64,000 nucleotides of DNA from Leptidea sinapis. Its lineage: Eukaryota > Arthropoda > Insecta > Lepidoptera > Pieridae. The stretch covers positions 5,890,001-5,954,000 of the forward strand of contig NC_066292.1 in NCBI RefSeq assembly GCF_905404315.1. The letters run 5' to 3'. The notes below the pieces were generated by a model that was given only the letters and a program-made list of their open reading frames with translations, had not been told where the DNA came from and ran no database searches. This document shows, piece by piece, positions 23,701 to 36,304 of this stretch; the first letter of the stretch is position 1, and each line of letters opens with the position of its first letter. The position numbers were made by a program, and so were the translations under genes.

Positions 23701-25898
23701 AATGAGACCGCAAATTTAAACAGTGACTTTAATGTTCAACTGTTTAACATGTGCTAGAATTGGGTGCTTGTTTTCGTTCACATCTTTGATTTTATCTGCA
23801 AGAGAATATATCACTACGTACTTGGGTAAAAGAGCTGAGAATACTGAATTAGCTTCATTTAATTGGTTACTCATATCGTTGAGTCAGTGGTCTGACACAC
23901 GTGCTCATTCAAATGTGCGTGTAACTTTTGATGGCGTGCCCGTTCGGCTGACTGTGATGTGTCGCTTGTTTCGTCGTTTTCTTTTACAGCCGATTCTGAC
24001 AGTTAACAAAATGTATGCATTTGTCATTTCTACCTTGAGCAGCAAATGCACGAATTAAATCAGTTTTAAACTAAAATTTTGGATTTAGGCGCATTTTATT
24101 ATGTTCAATTTATAATTACTTTATAAGTGTTGCAAATAAATGTACTTGCAAACAAACTCTGTAAATTAATTACATTGTGATGTTATTCATGAAATACTAA
24201 ATAGTAATTAAAATTTACCCATTTTGAAAGTAGGTGTTGTTAAAATAAGTTAATTATGAATATAGAATAACAGACTGTCAAGCGACTGAGTTTTCGAAGC
24301 GAGGAATTCGGGATTTTAAATATACGGTTTAAAAGCTCATTTTCTAACACCATCATAATATGAGCTAAGTATAATAATAAAGTTAAATTATTTTTGCTTA
24401 TATTAGTTTATTTAAAGGATTAAGTAATAAACACTCTATCAAAATTTCAGCTGCCTGTTGCGGCCGCTATCCCAATAAATCGCCAAAATAGCGCATAATT
24501 GAAACCATTTCTTGATGGTTTTTATAAGGCTTGTCTTTTTACAAAAAATAATAGTATATCTACAGAATATGAGAAGAAAATTCATTTTTTCTTTACATTT
24601 GTATTTTTTATAGACACTGCGAAAAAATTCACCAAAATACCCCTCCCCAAATTTTTTCAGTTGGAGCCATTATCATTCAATCTAGATAAAAATTGTAAGA
24701 CAATTAATTAAGTATGCACCAATATAAAAACATAATATAGTTTTGTAAAGAAAATTGTATTGTGTTTGTAAAAAATTAAAGATGCTTCTAATTCTGAATA
24801 GAGAGGTAACCTAGCTCCGCTCGATTTCTCAAGACCGTTGGCTCGGTCCCCAGCCTTAATAGGTATTACATATTTAATTACCTTTCGGGTATACAACCCA
24901 TAAAAGTTCTATAACAAACCATACTCAATTAAGTACCGATAAAATAGTTTGCTATTTCATTGTGAGCCACGCATTATTATAAGTCACTTGTAGTTATAAC
25001 CTATATTTTATCAGAACGTGTTCATAATATACAATTTAAATCTAAAACAGATGGCGCATGAGGATAGTGAGACGCGTATAATTCACCGTTCATATGATCA
25101 GCTTATCTTAAGAGACTGCTATTAAACGACGCTTTCACTTCAGATGGAGAATTGATAAGGAAACCGACAATCGCCTCGTTGCATTCATCTTTATGCCCAG
25201 CGACAGCGCAAGCAATCTTAGCATGTTGTCCCAAGTGTTTATTTATCTGTGGACTGCGACTAATTAGTCGGGAGAGTTGGACATTTATTAATCGAGACAC
25301 GACTCTCTGTCGACTCGATGTCCTTTTTCTTGTCTGATTTAGGTATTCGTTGTTTGTTCAAAGTTCACGCGATAAAAGTCGGTTCAATTAAATCCATTTA
25401 CATTGCTTAGCTTGTTTTGTTCCTAAGTACCAATTTTCACCATTATTTAAGCTGAAGTTGCGTATGTTGAATTCATATTAATATTCTTAGTAGAAACTAG
25501 TTTGACGCGGTCTAACAATTTTCTTAGTAAACGTTCTCTGTAAAAGTCATGAAACGTCTGGATAAATAAAATAATAATAAAAATGTAACTTTTACGCAAA
25601 TGTAAAAATACAGTTATAATTAGACGCGTTTTAATCCTTTAAAAAGAATTTATTTGAATATTTTTTTTAGTTTTAAATTTAGGTAAATAATTGGAACTTT
25701 TTTAACTAAATAAATAAGTAATATATTGAAAAATATATACTTAATAATATTTGTTGCACCAAATGAATACGTTATTTAAATTGAACATAATACATGTCAT
25801 GTGGAATCAAACTTTGGAATGCAATAATTTTTGTCGGAAGCACTTTAAAAATAAAAAAAACACAAATTAACAAGAGATATAATCAAAATAAAATATAC
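20711..25898. other. Unc-5 intron 3, largely unassigned
   Basis: About 5.2 kb without a second copy of any window repeat. 25130-25320 has higher GC and is open on both strands. I could not assign either translation. Confidence 0.45.
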
Positions 25899-26098
25899 CT
25901 GCAGGGTTGCTCTCGATATAAGCATGTTGCCTTCAGCCGATATGAGCACATTGTGATCCTGCTGAAGTGGAACTCCATTCTTGAGCCACGATATCCGAGG
26001 GGGAGGCGCCGCGGGAGGGGGGGAACATCGCAAGGATGCAGCTGACCCAGCCTCCACTGACAATGAAGTCGGTGACACGGTGAATTGCTTCTTGAGGT
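25899..26098 (-). CDS. unc-5: unc-5 coding exon 3: first part of second Ig domain
   Basis: 200 nt, entering in phase 1 after TCTCTACAG and leaving in phase 0 at CAG|GTATAT. It encodes residues 211-277, from YLKKQFTVSP to LISRATLQ. Cys235 (SLRCS) and Trp248 (ISWLKNG) are the first cysteine and core tryptophan of the second Ig domain. The insert SPPPAAPPPR between them is proline-rich. The partner cysteine lies in exon 4, so this domain is split by a phase-0 intron, whereas the other junctions in the window are phase 1. The family assignment rests on the continuous in-frame join with the UNC5-type Ig1 before it and the Ig end after it. Confidence 0.95.
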
Positions 26099-26141
26099 CT
26101 GTAGAGATAAACAATATTTTATTCATTAGTATAAAGTAAAT

Positions 26142-26251
26142 GCTGGCTGGCGCCTATTTCTGCCGTGAAGCAGTAATGTGTAAACATTACTGTGTTTCGG
26201 TCTGAGGGGCACCGTAGCTAGTGAAATTTCTGGGCAAATGAGACGTAACAC
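26142..26251 (+). repeat. Family A repeat, copy A6, fragment
   Basis: Central part only, including the first hairpin. It begins 44 bp upstream (in unc-5 sense) of exon 3. Confidence 0.75.
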
Positions 26252-26254
26252 GAA

Positions 26255-26460
26255 AAAAATTGAGTTTAGAACGAACCTCTATTTTGTGCAATTAACGTAC
26301 ACTAACACAAAGTGTCATACAAATCGCGAGTGTAATACGTAGCTTGTCACGCACACTAAACTAATACTCATGGCCTGTTTTTATGGGTTGTCTAGCAGCA
26401 AGAGGCTTTATCTAGTTGTATAAATTATCTAAGTTTCTGTATATAGTGAAGTAACATATT
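26255..26460 (+). repeat. Family H repeat, copy 1
   Basis: GTAGCTTGTCACGCACACTA, GGCCTGTTTTTATGG and CTAGCAGCAAGAGGCTTTAT recur in the same order at 26907-27115. Confidence 0.65.
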
Positions 26461-26906
26461 TTTCAATAAAAATAATTGCCTCAATATCTCTAGAGCAGTG
26501 TGTTACTAATGCGAGTGTCGCCGGAGTATCAACACACCGTGACAATAATTTACAACATCTCGTATCTGTTTTGACTTTGAACAAAGCTTTTAATATATTC
26601 TCGCAATCTCGACCATCTGTCTTACTCGCTGTCTTTTGTAGCGCTTACAATTTATGTATTCGCACTAACGTAATTAACAAGAAGCAGTTTAACAATTAAT
26701 AGCTCATATAAATAAGAAAAGACATGAATAGTTGTAATAAAATATTATGGCTGTTCCCATTAAACTCAAAACTGTTAATTGTTTCCACTTCCCATACCAC
26801 CACACAGGTAATAACGAAATTGATAGAAATTTGGTCAATGTTTTAGGTATCTATGTGCTTAGATCATTTATATTTTATTTCTAGATAGACTCGGACAGCT
26901 GTGAAA

Positions 26907-27115
26907 ACATCGAAAAAAGTTGAGGTTCACACTTAGCCTCTATTTTTCGCAATACACGCACTACAACAAAGTGACACACAAATCGCGAATGTAAAACGTA
27001 GCTTGTAACGCACACTAAGGTAATAAAACTGGCCTGTTTTCATCGATTTTCTAGCAGCAAGAGGCTCTATCTAGACATATAAATTATCTAAATCTATGTG
27101 ATTCTGAGATAGAAG
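26907..27115 (+). repeat. Family H repeat, copy 2
   Basis: Direct repeat of 26255-26460, about 450 bp further on. Confidence 0.65.
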
Positions 27116-27311
27116 ATTTTAATAACAATAATTAAAATATTCTGCTTTCCATCATAATCTATTTAACTGTAGTGGTTTGTGTGCTGCTAAGGATTTCCCA
27201 TTAAATTAAAAAATTCAAAGTATGTTTCACTTTCTTGATTTCACTTTTTTTGACATTATAAGATGATGATATTAATTCTAAATTATAATTTGGATTACCA
27301 GAAGCAGGCAC

Positions 27312-27452
27312 TGGATGCTAGTGGGTACCACAGCGGCGCCTGTTTCTGCCGTGAAACAGTGACGTGCAAATATTAATGTTTCGGTTTGAAGGGCGCTGTA
27401 GCTAATGAAACTACTAGTCTAGTCTTATGATCTTAATAATGTCTTATGTATC
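27312..27452 (+). repeat. Family A repeat, copy A7, left part
   Basis: From GGATGCTAGTGGGTACC through the first hairpin, interrupted by a foldback element. The remainder is at about 27821-27860. Confidence 0.65.
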
Positions 27453-27820
27453 AGCGACCAAGGCCCGTTATCCACCGAAACGGAGAGGCGAGGAGACAAG
27501 AGGCGATAGGCCGCGATGCTGTCAGATTCCACCAAAGCGGAGAGGAGATGTGAGCCGTGTGAGCTCGAAATCAGTCAAGTGATGTCTTCGAAAGTAAGAA
27601 GTCATCACGCCCGCCTACATACATCTCCGCTCCGCCGCGCCATTTGATCGCTCGACGCGGCACAAAATTCTATAGAAACATGAGACATCTTCTCTCCTCT
27701 TCGCTTGATCCATTTCCACCGAAGCTAAGCAGAGAGAAGATGTGGAAATAACAAAATCTGATTGGTTGACATCATCACACAATACATCTCCTCTCCTCTC
27801 CCCTTTTGTGGATACCAGGC
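27453..27820. mobile_element. Foldback element (CCACCGAAACGGAGAGG family) inserted in a family A copy
   Basis: GC-rich island whose ends are inverted repeats (TATCCACCGAAACGGAGAGG and the complement of CCTCTCCCCTTTTGTGGATA). Purine-rich GGAGAGG segments recur inside in both orientations. It splits family A copy A7 into 27312-27452 and 27821-27860. Confidence 0.55.
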
Positions 27821-28790
27821 CTGACACTGGATTGTAACGTACAGGGCATATAATCTGGTATTACTTACTATCGGATGTATGTCTTATCTTATCGGTTCGT
27901 AACTTTTCTTCATAAAAAAATCAAATTCAACGTAGTAACAATTAAGTGTTTGACTACTTGGATTATTTTTCTTATATTTAAGTTAAACATAGCTAGGATA
28001 AAAATTTCGTGAGAATTATTGAGACAAATCGAAGTAGTCTTTTAAATATCTAAAAGTAAAACAATAAATTACACAGTACACTAAAATTGAGTATTTGCTA
28101 TTTTATTTTGCTTTTATAGTTGTAAGATAAGTACACACTACGCAAAAAATTCTGATGTTTAACTATTTTAGCTTACGAGGAAACTACTAACTGACAGAAG
28201 GAAGATGGAGTCGGGTTCTTTTGGTTGCCCTTCAGGTACGGAACACGAAATAGGGGTAGTTTCCTTAATTATAAAGATATAAGTCAATTTACTATACTGG
28301 ATATCGCTATCTACTCAAGTAAAACAAAATGAATTGAAAATAACATGAACAATATTTCAAGAATAATCCAAACAGACAGTCGAATAACAATCCACCGCAA
28401 ACCTCTCAGCCAAAGGACAGAAGAACAAACATATCACGGACACAGGAACGGGGAGTGTAATGGACCGTACACTCTGCAGATTTATGGCTCGCTTAAAGCA
28501 CTCAAGAGTTCAACTGTTCATTTTGCTGAATGTACACGAACTAGCGAATATTAGTTTCGCTCGAAACCCTTTCAGAACAGATATTTATGTGATGCGCTTC
28601 ATGGAATTAGAATTGCGACGATTCCGCCTGGAGACGTGCCGAGCGTAATTGATTTAAAACATCACAGGCGAGTACGAACATTTTTTTTTGTTTTATTAAT
28701 TATTCTGTGCTAAATAATTCTAACTATTTACCTTATTCTTTACCAGTGGAATGCTCTTTTGCACAGGATGCCGGCTAGATTATGGGTACC

Positions 28791-29009
28791 AAAAATTTAT
28801 TGAAGTAGGCGTTACTTTGCGGAAATCCATAATTATACAAATGACTTGAGTTTTCTTTAGTGTTGATTCCGCTCGAGCAGTCTCGTGCCAGATTTTGGTG
28901 AGACAACATGTCCTGAGGATGCCTCGTGTAGAGGCGAAACACGTGTCGAATTGTTTAAAGACAAATATTGGCGGAATTAACACTAAAGAAAACTCAAATC
29001 ATTTGTATA
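28791..29009 (+). mobile_element. Beta-family foldback retroelement carrying a hammerhead
   Basis: Element of about 219 bp inserted into a family A repeat (A8) and flanked by a perfect 12-bp direct repeat, ATTATGGGTACC (28779-28790 and 29010-29021). Its left arm, beginning AAAAATTTATTGAAGTAGGC, is an inverted copy of the family's 3' end (compare 58040-58076). The centre and right arm hold the forward copy with a hammerhead motif, then GGCGGAATTAACACTAAAG and a truncated 3' part. It has no coding capacity. Hammerheads are known in Penelope-like elements and retrozymes, so a non-autonomous relative of these is likely, but this is inference. Confidence 0.7.
28905..28955 (+). ncRNA. Type I hammerhead ribozyme motif, all core bases intact (beta family)
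   Basis: Manual fold. Stem I outer helix AACA (28905-28908) pairs with UGUU (28952-28955), then a 2x2 internal loop, then UC/GA. Core CUGAGGA at 28913-28919 satisfies C3 U4 G5 A6 N7 G8 A9. One extra U follows, then stem II GCCUC/GAGGC (28921-28925 with 28931-28935, loop GUGUA). GAAA is at 28936-28939. Stem III is the loopless palindrome ACAC/GUGU (28939-28946). C17 is 28947, so cleavage is predicted between 28947 and 28948. An extra nucleotide after A9 is known from natural hammerheads such as that of CChMVd. Loopless stem III is typical of hammerheads thought to act as dimers. It is antisense to unc-5. Confidence 0.7.
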
Positions 29010-29982
29010 ATTATGGGTACCCCACCATCGCCTATTTCTGCCGTGAAGCAGTAATGTGTAAACATTACTGTGTTTCGGTCTGAAGGGAACCGTAGCTAGT
29101 AAAATTACTGAGCAAATGAGACTTAAAATCTATATATCAGAATATTTGGGCTTTTCAAGAGACCTGAGCGGCACTGCATTGTAATGAGCAGGGTGTATCA
29201 ATTACCATCAGCTGAAAGTCCTGCTCTTCTCATTCTCTCTACTCTATTTTCATAAAAAAATATATATATTCGGAGTTGCAACAGTATGGAAGAGCCTACA
29301 CGATAAATCTACTCACCAAACAAATTTATGCGTCGAAATAAGCCTACTGTTGTGTAAAAAAAAGCTTTTAAAAATATATCGTGGAAGACCGTTCACCTTA
29401 GGTTGACACCATTTTCAGCGATTCTTTATGCTCGATTTGAATCGGCATAAATAATTTACACTTGCTTCCACAATGGTGCATTTGAATAACAAATGAATTA
29501 GTATGTATTATTATGTACATGCAATTAATTAAAACAGTAATACAATTGTAGGTTGTTATTAGTTATTTTATCTAACAAGGTGTGTTTTCAAGCAACTTTC
29601 ATCCTCATGAATCCAGACCCAGGCACTTATTTTCCCGTTCTTCCGGGTTCGTATGACAGGAGAAGGTACTTTCAGTAACTTACTATCAGGTGGCCTGCAA
29701 TTTGTAAGTTCGTTTGTATATATATTTAATTTCGATTTAAAAACTTGTCCGGTACAATTTTACAGTCGTACTTGATCATGATAAGCAGAAAAAAATCGAA
29801 ACATTGTAATAAATACTTATATAATTTTTATTTACAAATTAATGATATATTTAAGTTTCAATTACACGCATTTTACACCTTTCAAAGTATTCAATTTTAA
29901 GGTAATTAAGTTAAATGCGAATTAAACTTATAAATAGTGGAATTCTCACCAAAATCAAAAATTATGTAAGTATTGGAGTATT

Positions 29983-30060
29983 TTTTTTGGAATAGAGGAC
30001 AAACGAGCGTACGGGTCACCTGGTGTTAAGTAATCACCGCCGCCCACATTCTCATGCAAA
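29983..30060 (-). repeat. LINE family K 3' UTR fragment
   Basis: Matches only the last 75 bp of the family (GGGTCACCTGGTGTTAAGTA). Confidence 0.65.
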
Positions 30061-30774
30061 ACGTTTATTAATGGCACCTAAGACGTTTCGAACTGAAGTT
30101 TGTTCCAATTAATAATTTTTGTTTATTCCTGCTTGGTTACAGTATATAGAAATGGTTTAATGGTGCGCGGAGAAAATTACCCTTCACACTGACTAACTCT
30201 GAAACACCATGCAGGTGGGGGCGATGATTGTGAAGCGAGCCATGACTTGAAGAGTGGAAATAATTTTGAATTTAAAAGCACAGGTCCTGGATACCATTAT
30301 CCATAATATATTGTATGTTTTAGTTGTCGTTTGAGCCAAAAGGAATAAGTATATAAAATTATTATTAATCATTCATTTCGTAGCATTTATTCAGTTTAAA
30401 CCAATCTGCAACATTATTCTAACACAATTACCCAATGCCTAGCTGAGCCGAAATAGCTAAATTATTTAATGAAGAGCAATTATCGTCGTGGGACGGACCG
30501 TCAACTTTATTGTATAATCGACGAGCTTGAAACTTTTTTATGAAGATTGACGTGAGAACAGATGAGCGGTTGTGCAATTTATAAACGGAAGCGATTATTT
30601 TATCGATATTTTATTAATTCTCTTTGGTAAGTATATATTTTATGGTATACGGGCTTAAAGCTCTAATAGAACATGAGCGGAGTTTATCCTCAACTTTCTT
30701 CTCCTATTTCACAAAAAAAAAATGTTTAAATTAAAGGTATGGAGCGTAGTACGTACTAGAGAATTCTCAAGAGC

Positions 30775-31188
30775 GTTGCCGGCCTTTTAGGAAGGTGTAC
30801 GCGCTTTTTTTGAAGGTGTCAAACCCATGTCGTATCGTCCCAGAAACACCGCACAAGGAAGCTCATTCCACAGCTTTGCAGTACGAGACAAAAAGCTCCT
30901 TGAAAACCGCACTGTGGAAAACCGCCGCACATCCAGATGGTGGGGATGATATCCTAACTTGTGGCGTGTCGCGCGAAGATAGAATTCGGCGGAAGGAATC
31001 AGGTTAAACAGCTCTACGGAGCACTCCCCGTAATAAATGCGATAGAAGACACACAATGAAGCGACGTCTCTACGCAACGCCAAGTGATCCAGCCGTTCAC
31101 AGAGCACTGGGTACCCGACAATTCGAGCTGCTCTGCGTTGCACGCGGTTTAATGAATCGAGTTGATACTGGGGTGCGCCAGACCAGAT
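30775..31188 (-). pseudogene. LINE (family K) reverse transcriptase C-terminus
   Basis: Minus-strand frame runs WSGAPQYQLDSLNRVQRRAA, then RIVGYP, and later TAKLWNELPCAVFLGRYDMG. A frameshift after DMG puts the end (FKKSAYTFLKGRQR in related copies) out of frame. Related fragments are at 4165, 18270, 29983 and 56735. Confidence 0.8.
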
Positions 31189-33107
31189 ATCTCCCTATTT
31201 TCTTCTATGGAGTAGGAACGTGTACAATCTTGGCCCAAGAAAGGCAATGAATGGATTGATGCAATCGAGAAGTGGTATTGGGGGCGATAACGCATTATTG
31301 CATTGATCCTGAACCAGTTTCAAATAAAAACTTGATTTTCCACCTTATGCCGACAACATATTCTTTCGTATTTTGGCCACACAATCCGCAGAGGCAACGA
31401 AAATTTGGAAAAACTATTTAAGTCATTTATGAACAAGATGGACCGACGCACGAACGCACTGAACAGAAACTGGTAGAGTCAGGTACTCCGCTCCTGATGT
31501 AGTTTCTGATCCAGCTGGAACGTCTTTGAACTACGGTTATCTCATGTAACATAAGCTACTTTTCTATTTTAGAAACATGACTAATTTATAAGAAAGGACT
31601 TTTCTACGCAAATATTGCGACTCATTAAATTATAATATAATAAAAGAACTTTTTATACTTTTGAGTGTTTATTATATCTATTGTTTTGGAACAGTGTTTT
31701 TGAAATCGGTTGTTTTTTTTTACAAATTTTATAACGAAAAATACTGTGTTGTTTGAAATCGTAAAAAACATAAAAAAAATATTCAACAATTAATTAAAAC
31801 ACAAAAAGCACAACATTGAATCAGATAAGCACATAACATGGGTACGAAAAATAATTCACACCATAGCAGATCGTAATAATTGACTACAATACCAAGACAC
31901 GTTTTTGCTGTAATAATTTATGTTGTGAACGTTCTTGAAAGCTAATTTCTATACTTAGAATTTTTACCATGTCGACACCGCAGACTTGCAGCGGTGCGGA
32001 AATACATACAGTCGTGAACACGGGACGAAGATTCTTACATTGCATACAAATTATTTTCGGGCCCTTTGTCTGTTTTTGCAGAACAAGTTTTTCATTTCGT
32101 TTAACTGTTTTATAATTTTAATTAGAATGAATAGCATGCTAATTTGATATTCAAAGTACTTATACAACATAAATAATTGTTTTCACTTTTTTTATTTTTA
32201 TATTTAAATACATCAAAATAATAAATTTCTTTATATTCATTAAAGAAGATTTCATTGTTGATAATATATTTGAAAAAAAAGCATACTTTTCACATTGTTT
32301 TATTTGAAATTATATAAATTAATTGAATAACTAATTTGTGAAACGTAAACACATTTTTTTTTGTTTTTATTATGAAAAATAGAATTACAATTTATTATTA
32401 TATAACAGGCCAAAAACCATTGTAATACTTCGGTTGATGGAATAAGGTGCGTCAATATGTTTTTTGCGAGACAATTTTCATGGTATAAATTTGTGTGTAA
32501 AACGCTTTCTTATAAAGCTATTAATAATACTATAATTAATTAAAATATATTAATAAGTACGAATGAAAAACATCATTACGAAGGAGTTTATGATATTTCA
32601 ACAATTACCGAATTCATTTCCGCTTTATCTTCCAATTTGAACCCCATCCTGAATTTAGTTATGCAATATTAATATAAACAATTGCTTATTATCGATTATG
32701 TTGCTAACAGACCCCTCATTATTAAGATATCAGGTTCAGTGTAATTGACATTTTGATCATCATTTACTGATATTTTTTATTCATTATTGTTTTGAAGCTC
32801 GCTCATATGCGGGCGAATGATTTTGATCCACTGTTCCACAATGTATTGTGTTACAATGTATAGTTACGTATTCTATTTTAAATTAGGCTGAATTGATGTC
32901 TAACAAGATTTGACATGCGTGAATAATTTTTGATGTGCATTTGATGACGATATTAACGGTAGGAGTTTGGATAACTTTATATATTTATTATTTTAATAGT
33001 CTAGCCTTTATTAATATTAAATAAAGCTGCTTTTATGTTGATTGATTCTTAGTAATTGACTGAATTTGAAAAAACAGTGTCATTAATTATTATTTTTTAT
33101 TTATAAA
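31189..33107. other. Unc-5 intron 2, nothing recognised
   Basis: Very AT-rich intronic stretch after a diverged LINE region. Confidence 0.5.
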
Positions 33108-33455
33108 ACTAGCTGACCCGGCAAACGTTGTTTTACCATATAAAGTATAATTCACGCGATAGTTTTATAAGTAATAAAATATTGCCTATATTATAATAGC
33201 CTGTACATCATTTTGTTCTATTGTCAATAGTTTTTGCAGCGCACGCAAAAATAGGTTTTCGATTTTACACCTTGTGTTACAAAATAGCAATTTTATTACG
33301 GATCCCTAATTAAAAAAAAAACATAGCCTATAGCCTTCCTCAATAAATGGACTACCCAACACTGAAAGAATCATTCAAATCAGACCAGTAGTACCAGAGA
33401 TTAGCGCGTTCAAACAAACAAACAAACACTGCAGCTTTATAATATTAGTATAGAT
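33108..33455 (+). repeat. Interspersed repeat family B, copy 2
   Basis: Near-identical to 20361-20710. Confidence 0.8.
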
Positions 33456-34443
33456 TATCGCAAAGACAAAAAATGTTTTTAATTAGATTTTAATGTTTAG
33501 ACACGCTTAACTCGTGGAGTAAGATGGTAAATGCGTGACGAGAGCGTTACGAAAAGTGTGATCGGGCGAGGCGAAGGGAAGTTGAGATAGAGATATGAGT
33601 TTATGAAGATATCAAGAGAGAAAGTTAAGTTTCGTATTTTAATGAATAATATTAATATAAAATTATATATTTTTTTGTGAAATATATAAGTAATAATAAA
33701 TATTATTAAATGGTGATATGATATTTATTTTAAGTTAAATCGTTTCAGTGATAAAGTGTCGTAAGCGTCAAAGACGTTTTACTTCAATCGCGCGTAAAGA
33801 TTATACGCACATACTTTTTTATATGTTATCTGCTAATCTTTCCCTTAAATTATATTTTTTTTATAAGCATAAAATCTATTTATCTTAAAGGTGGCCTTTG
33901 AAAAATTTTATGTTAGAATAGGGCATTCGTTTTAATATGTGAATCAATTTTAACTAGTTTGGTTTTGGTAAGTTGTTTTTATGATTAAAAACATTAATCT
34001 AGGCTTGATAATTTGTTAAAATAATTTCCTATTAAGATCGAATCAGATCAGAATAGAAGCACGCGGCATACGAAACTCATAAACATCTAAATATACCGTA
34101 AGACGCCACTCGGCCCTAATTGCACGAGCAGCGTGTGTAATACACGCCTTTAAATCCTCATTCTGACGCTTTAATTGTTCCTCGAGAGCTTTAAATACAC
34201 TCTGAAGTGGCATCTACGTCGCTATTAATGATTATACCTACGGGATTGTGAGTGCACGTAAAAGTGTCTATGGTAAGTCACCGAGAAAGATTTAAAAGTA
34301 GGTAAGCTTGTTATATTCGGTTTAATGGCCCAACACGTGTTAGTGGTATTGAATAACGCATAAAACTGATTGCGGACTTCTATTATTTGTTCAATGGAGT
34401 GGTTTTATAATCATGCATTTTCTTTCACCGATCTGTATAAATA

Positions 34444-34804
34444 ACACTGGACAGGCTATTCCATATCTTTGACAGCAAATTTTTTGCGCCTAGTTGAAGC
34501 GCCACTCGCGAGCGTCAAGAGAACTAATTTTGACGTTTAATACAAATGGCTGCGAGAGAAGCGTACATTAGATACTATGAAGTATTTTTGCATTTTGAAT
34601 TGGTTTCGTTTGTTTTCCGTGTTATTTATACTATATATATAGGAATTAACGTAATAAAGAAAACATTTTTATCCTCGATGTTTGTTTAGTTGAGTTCGTC
34701 GTCACTAGTTTTAGTACCGCAGAGTCTCACTATGGCCAACAGCGCCAAAATAGCGAATATCAAACAGACACAAAAGCACTTTGACAGCAGCCGAGGTCAG
34801 TGGG
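34444..34804. mobile_element. MITE family G, copy 2
   Basis: Homologous to 19071-19379 along its length, with about 55 extra bases after CGAGCGTCAAGAGAA. Its right terminal repeat is damaged (GGTCAGTGG). Confidence 0.6.
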
Positions 34805-35243
34805 TTCTTTCAAATAGTCCCTTAATAAGGCGGAGTCAATATTGATATCTGCAATATCCTCATCTGTAAAATATTTAAGTTTTTTTCAGCCTGTCGTTAT
34901 CAGAAAATTCGCTACCAAGATGTATTTAGTAAAGCTTTTAAATCTGTGCGATTATTTATTTTAAAGGGCCGTTTAAATCACCAACAAATGAGGTTTCCAT
35001 TAAAAACTTTAAACCGTAAATGTAAAACTTCTATCTGATGGGCGTAAATGATAAATGGGAGAGGGGGGGAGAAGACCGAGTATTCGTGCGCTATAAATTT
35101 AAGCGGTACGTTTCATTTCCTGGGTAGGTTTCGTTACTGCTCTATGAGATATGCTGAAAATGTATGAGGTACGGTCACTTAAACAATAGATGGAATATAA
35201 AATGGAATTCGAGCTTATGAAATGAAATTCATTTATATATGAT

Positions 35244-35602
35244 ACTAGCTGACCCGACAGACGTTGTTCTGTACATAATAAATAATAAACTGTTTTTTTG
35301 TGAACTCGTCAATAATATTTCGTAACTTCAAGAATTATTTCCTAAAATATGCTCGCTGTTGTTGAAACGAAATTATTTTACAGCAGAACTGTCAAACCGT
35401 GCGTCAAACAATTCTCTCATAGAAAATATGTCCATACAAAACAAATATTGGAAATAAAAATAATTATGGGTCCCAAATCGAAATAAGAACTATCCTATCT
35501 CTCAAGTTGGACTAAACTGCACTCCATGAAGTAATCCCCAATTAAAATCCGTTCATTAGTTTAGGAGTCCATCGGGGACAAACAACGTGACACGTAATTT
35601 AG
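35244..35602 (+). repeat. Interspersed repeat family C, copy 2
   Basis: Same order of segments as 15845-16205, from ACTAGCTGACCCGACAGACG to CGTGACACGTAATTTAG. Confidence 0.8.
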
Positions 35603-36019
35603 TAAAGTTGCTATAGTTTGTCCAGTGATATTATTATTGCATACTTATTGCTTATTAAAGTGACATTGAATTTCTATTGTTAATACTTACAATATTTTAA
35701 TTAAATAACAGTTTCCATTGTTGCTTTATCAAAACCAGTTTTGATAGACTATGACATAGGTAAAATCTAATCTCGTGTCACGATGTTAGAACGGGTGAGA
35801 CACTAAAACCACTCAATGTATTTGAATGACATTTTGTAAACATTAAACATTATATATATTGTTTGGTCCAACTTGAGAGAGCTCATTAGCTTTATTTATT
35901 GTACGAAAACCCAATTTCTGAAAGGTAAATGTTGAATTTATAACTGAACATCTACCTATTTCAAATTATTACATTAAAACATTAAGGAGTAATTGAAAAA
36001 AATAGTCTATGGGATGCTA

Positions 36020-36300
36020 GATGATCTGGATGCTGGCTAAGAGGAGTACCACCACGGCACCTTGATCAGCACAAGCAGTAGAGTGCTACATTACTGTTTA
36101 AAGCACCTATTGTAGATTCAATAATTTAAATTTAATATTTGTAATGATGATTCAAAAGCGCTTATTTTAAGTATATTTGAATAAAGTTCATTTAAGTTCG
36201 ACTTTTAAATGATACTTAAAATCTTAGTACAAGGGGACCAGCTTGATCACGGTACCGCTCAGAATTTTGTGTTTAAAGAATCCTAAGCGTCACCACAACT
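36020..36300 (+). repeat. Family A repeat, copy A18, strongly diverged
   Basis: Recognisable segments are GGATGCTGGCTAAGAGGAGTACC, here with changes, TACCGCTCAGAATTTTGTGT and AAGAATCCTAAGCGTCACC, in the expected order. Confidence 0.5.
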
Positions 36301-36304
36301 AACT

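Larger units (their letters stand above)
28741..29260 (+). repeat. Family A repeat, copy A8, interrupted
   Basis: TACCAGTGGAATGCTC to 28790, then the beta element, then resuming at ATTATGGGTACC (29010) and running to ATTTTCATAAAAAAA. Confidence 0.8.

Noticed and set aside
23723..24058. 111-codon open frame with a TTTTACAG inside
   Set aside because: No matching donor or in-frame fit to unc-5. Exons 3 and 4 already join exactly, so no unc-5 exon is missing here.
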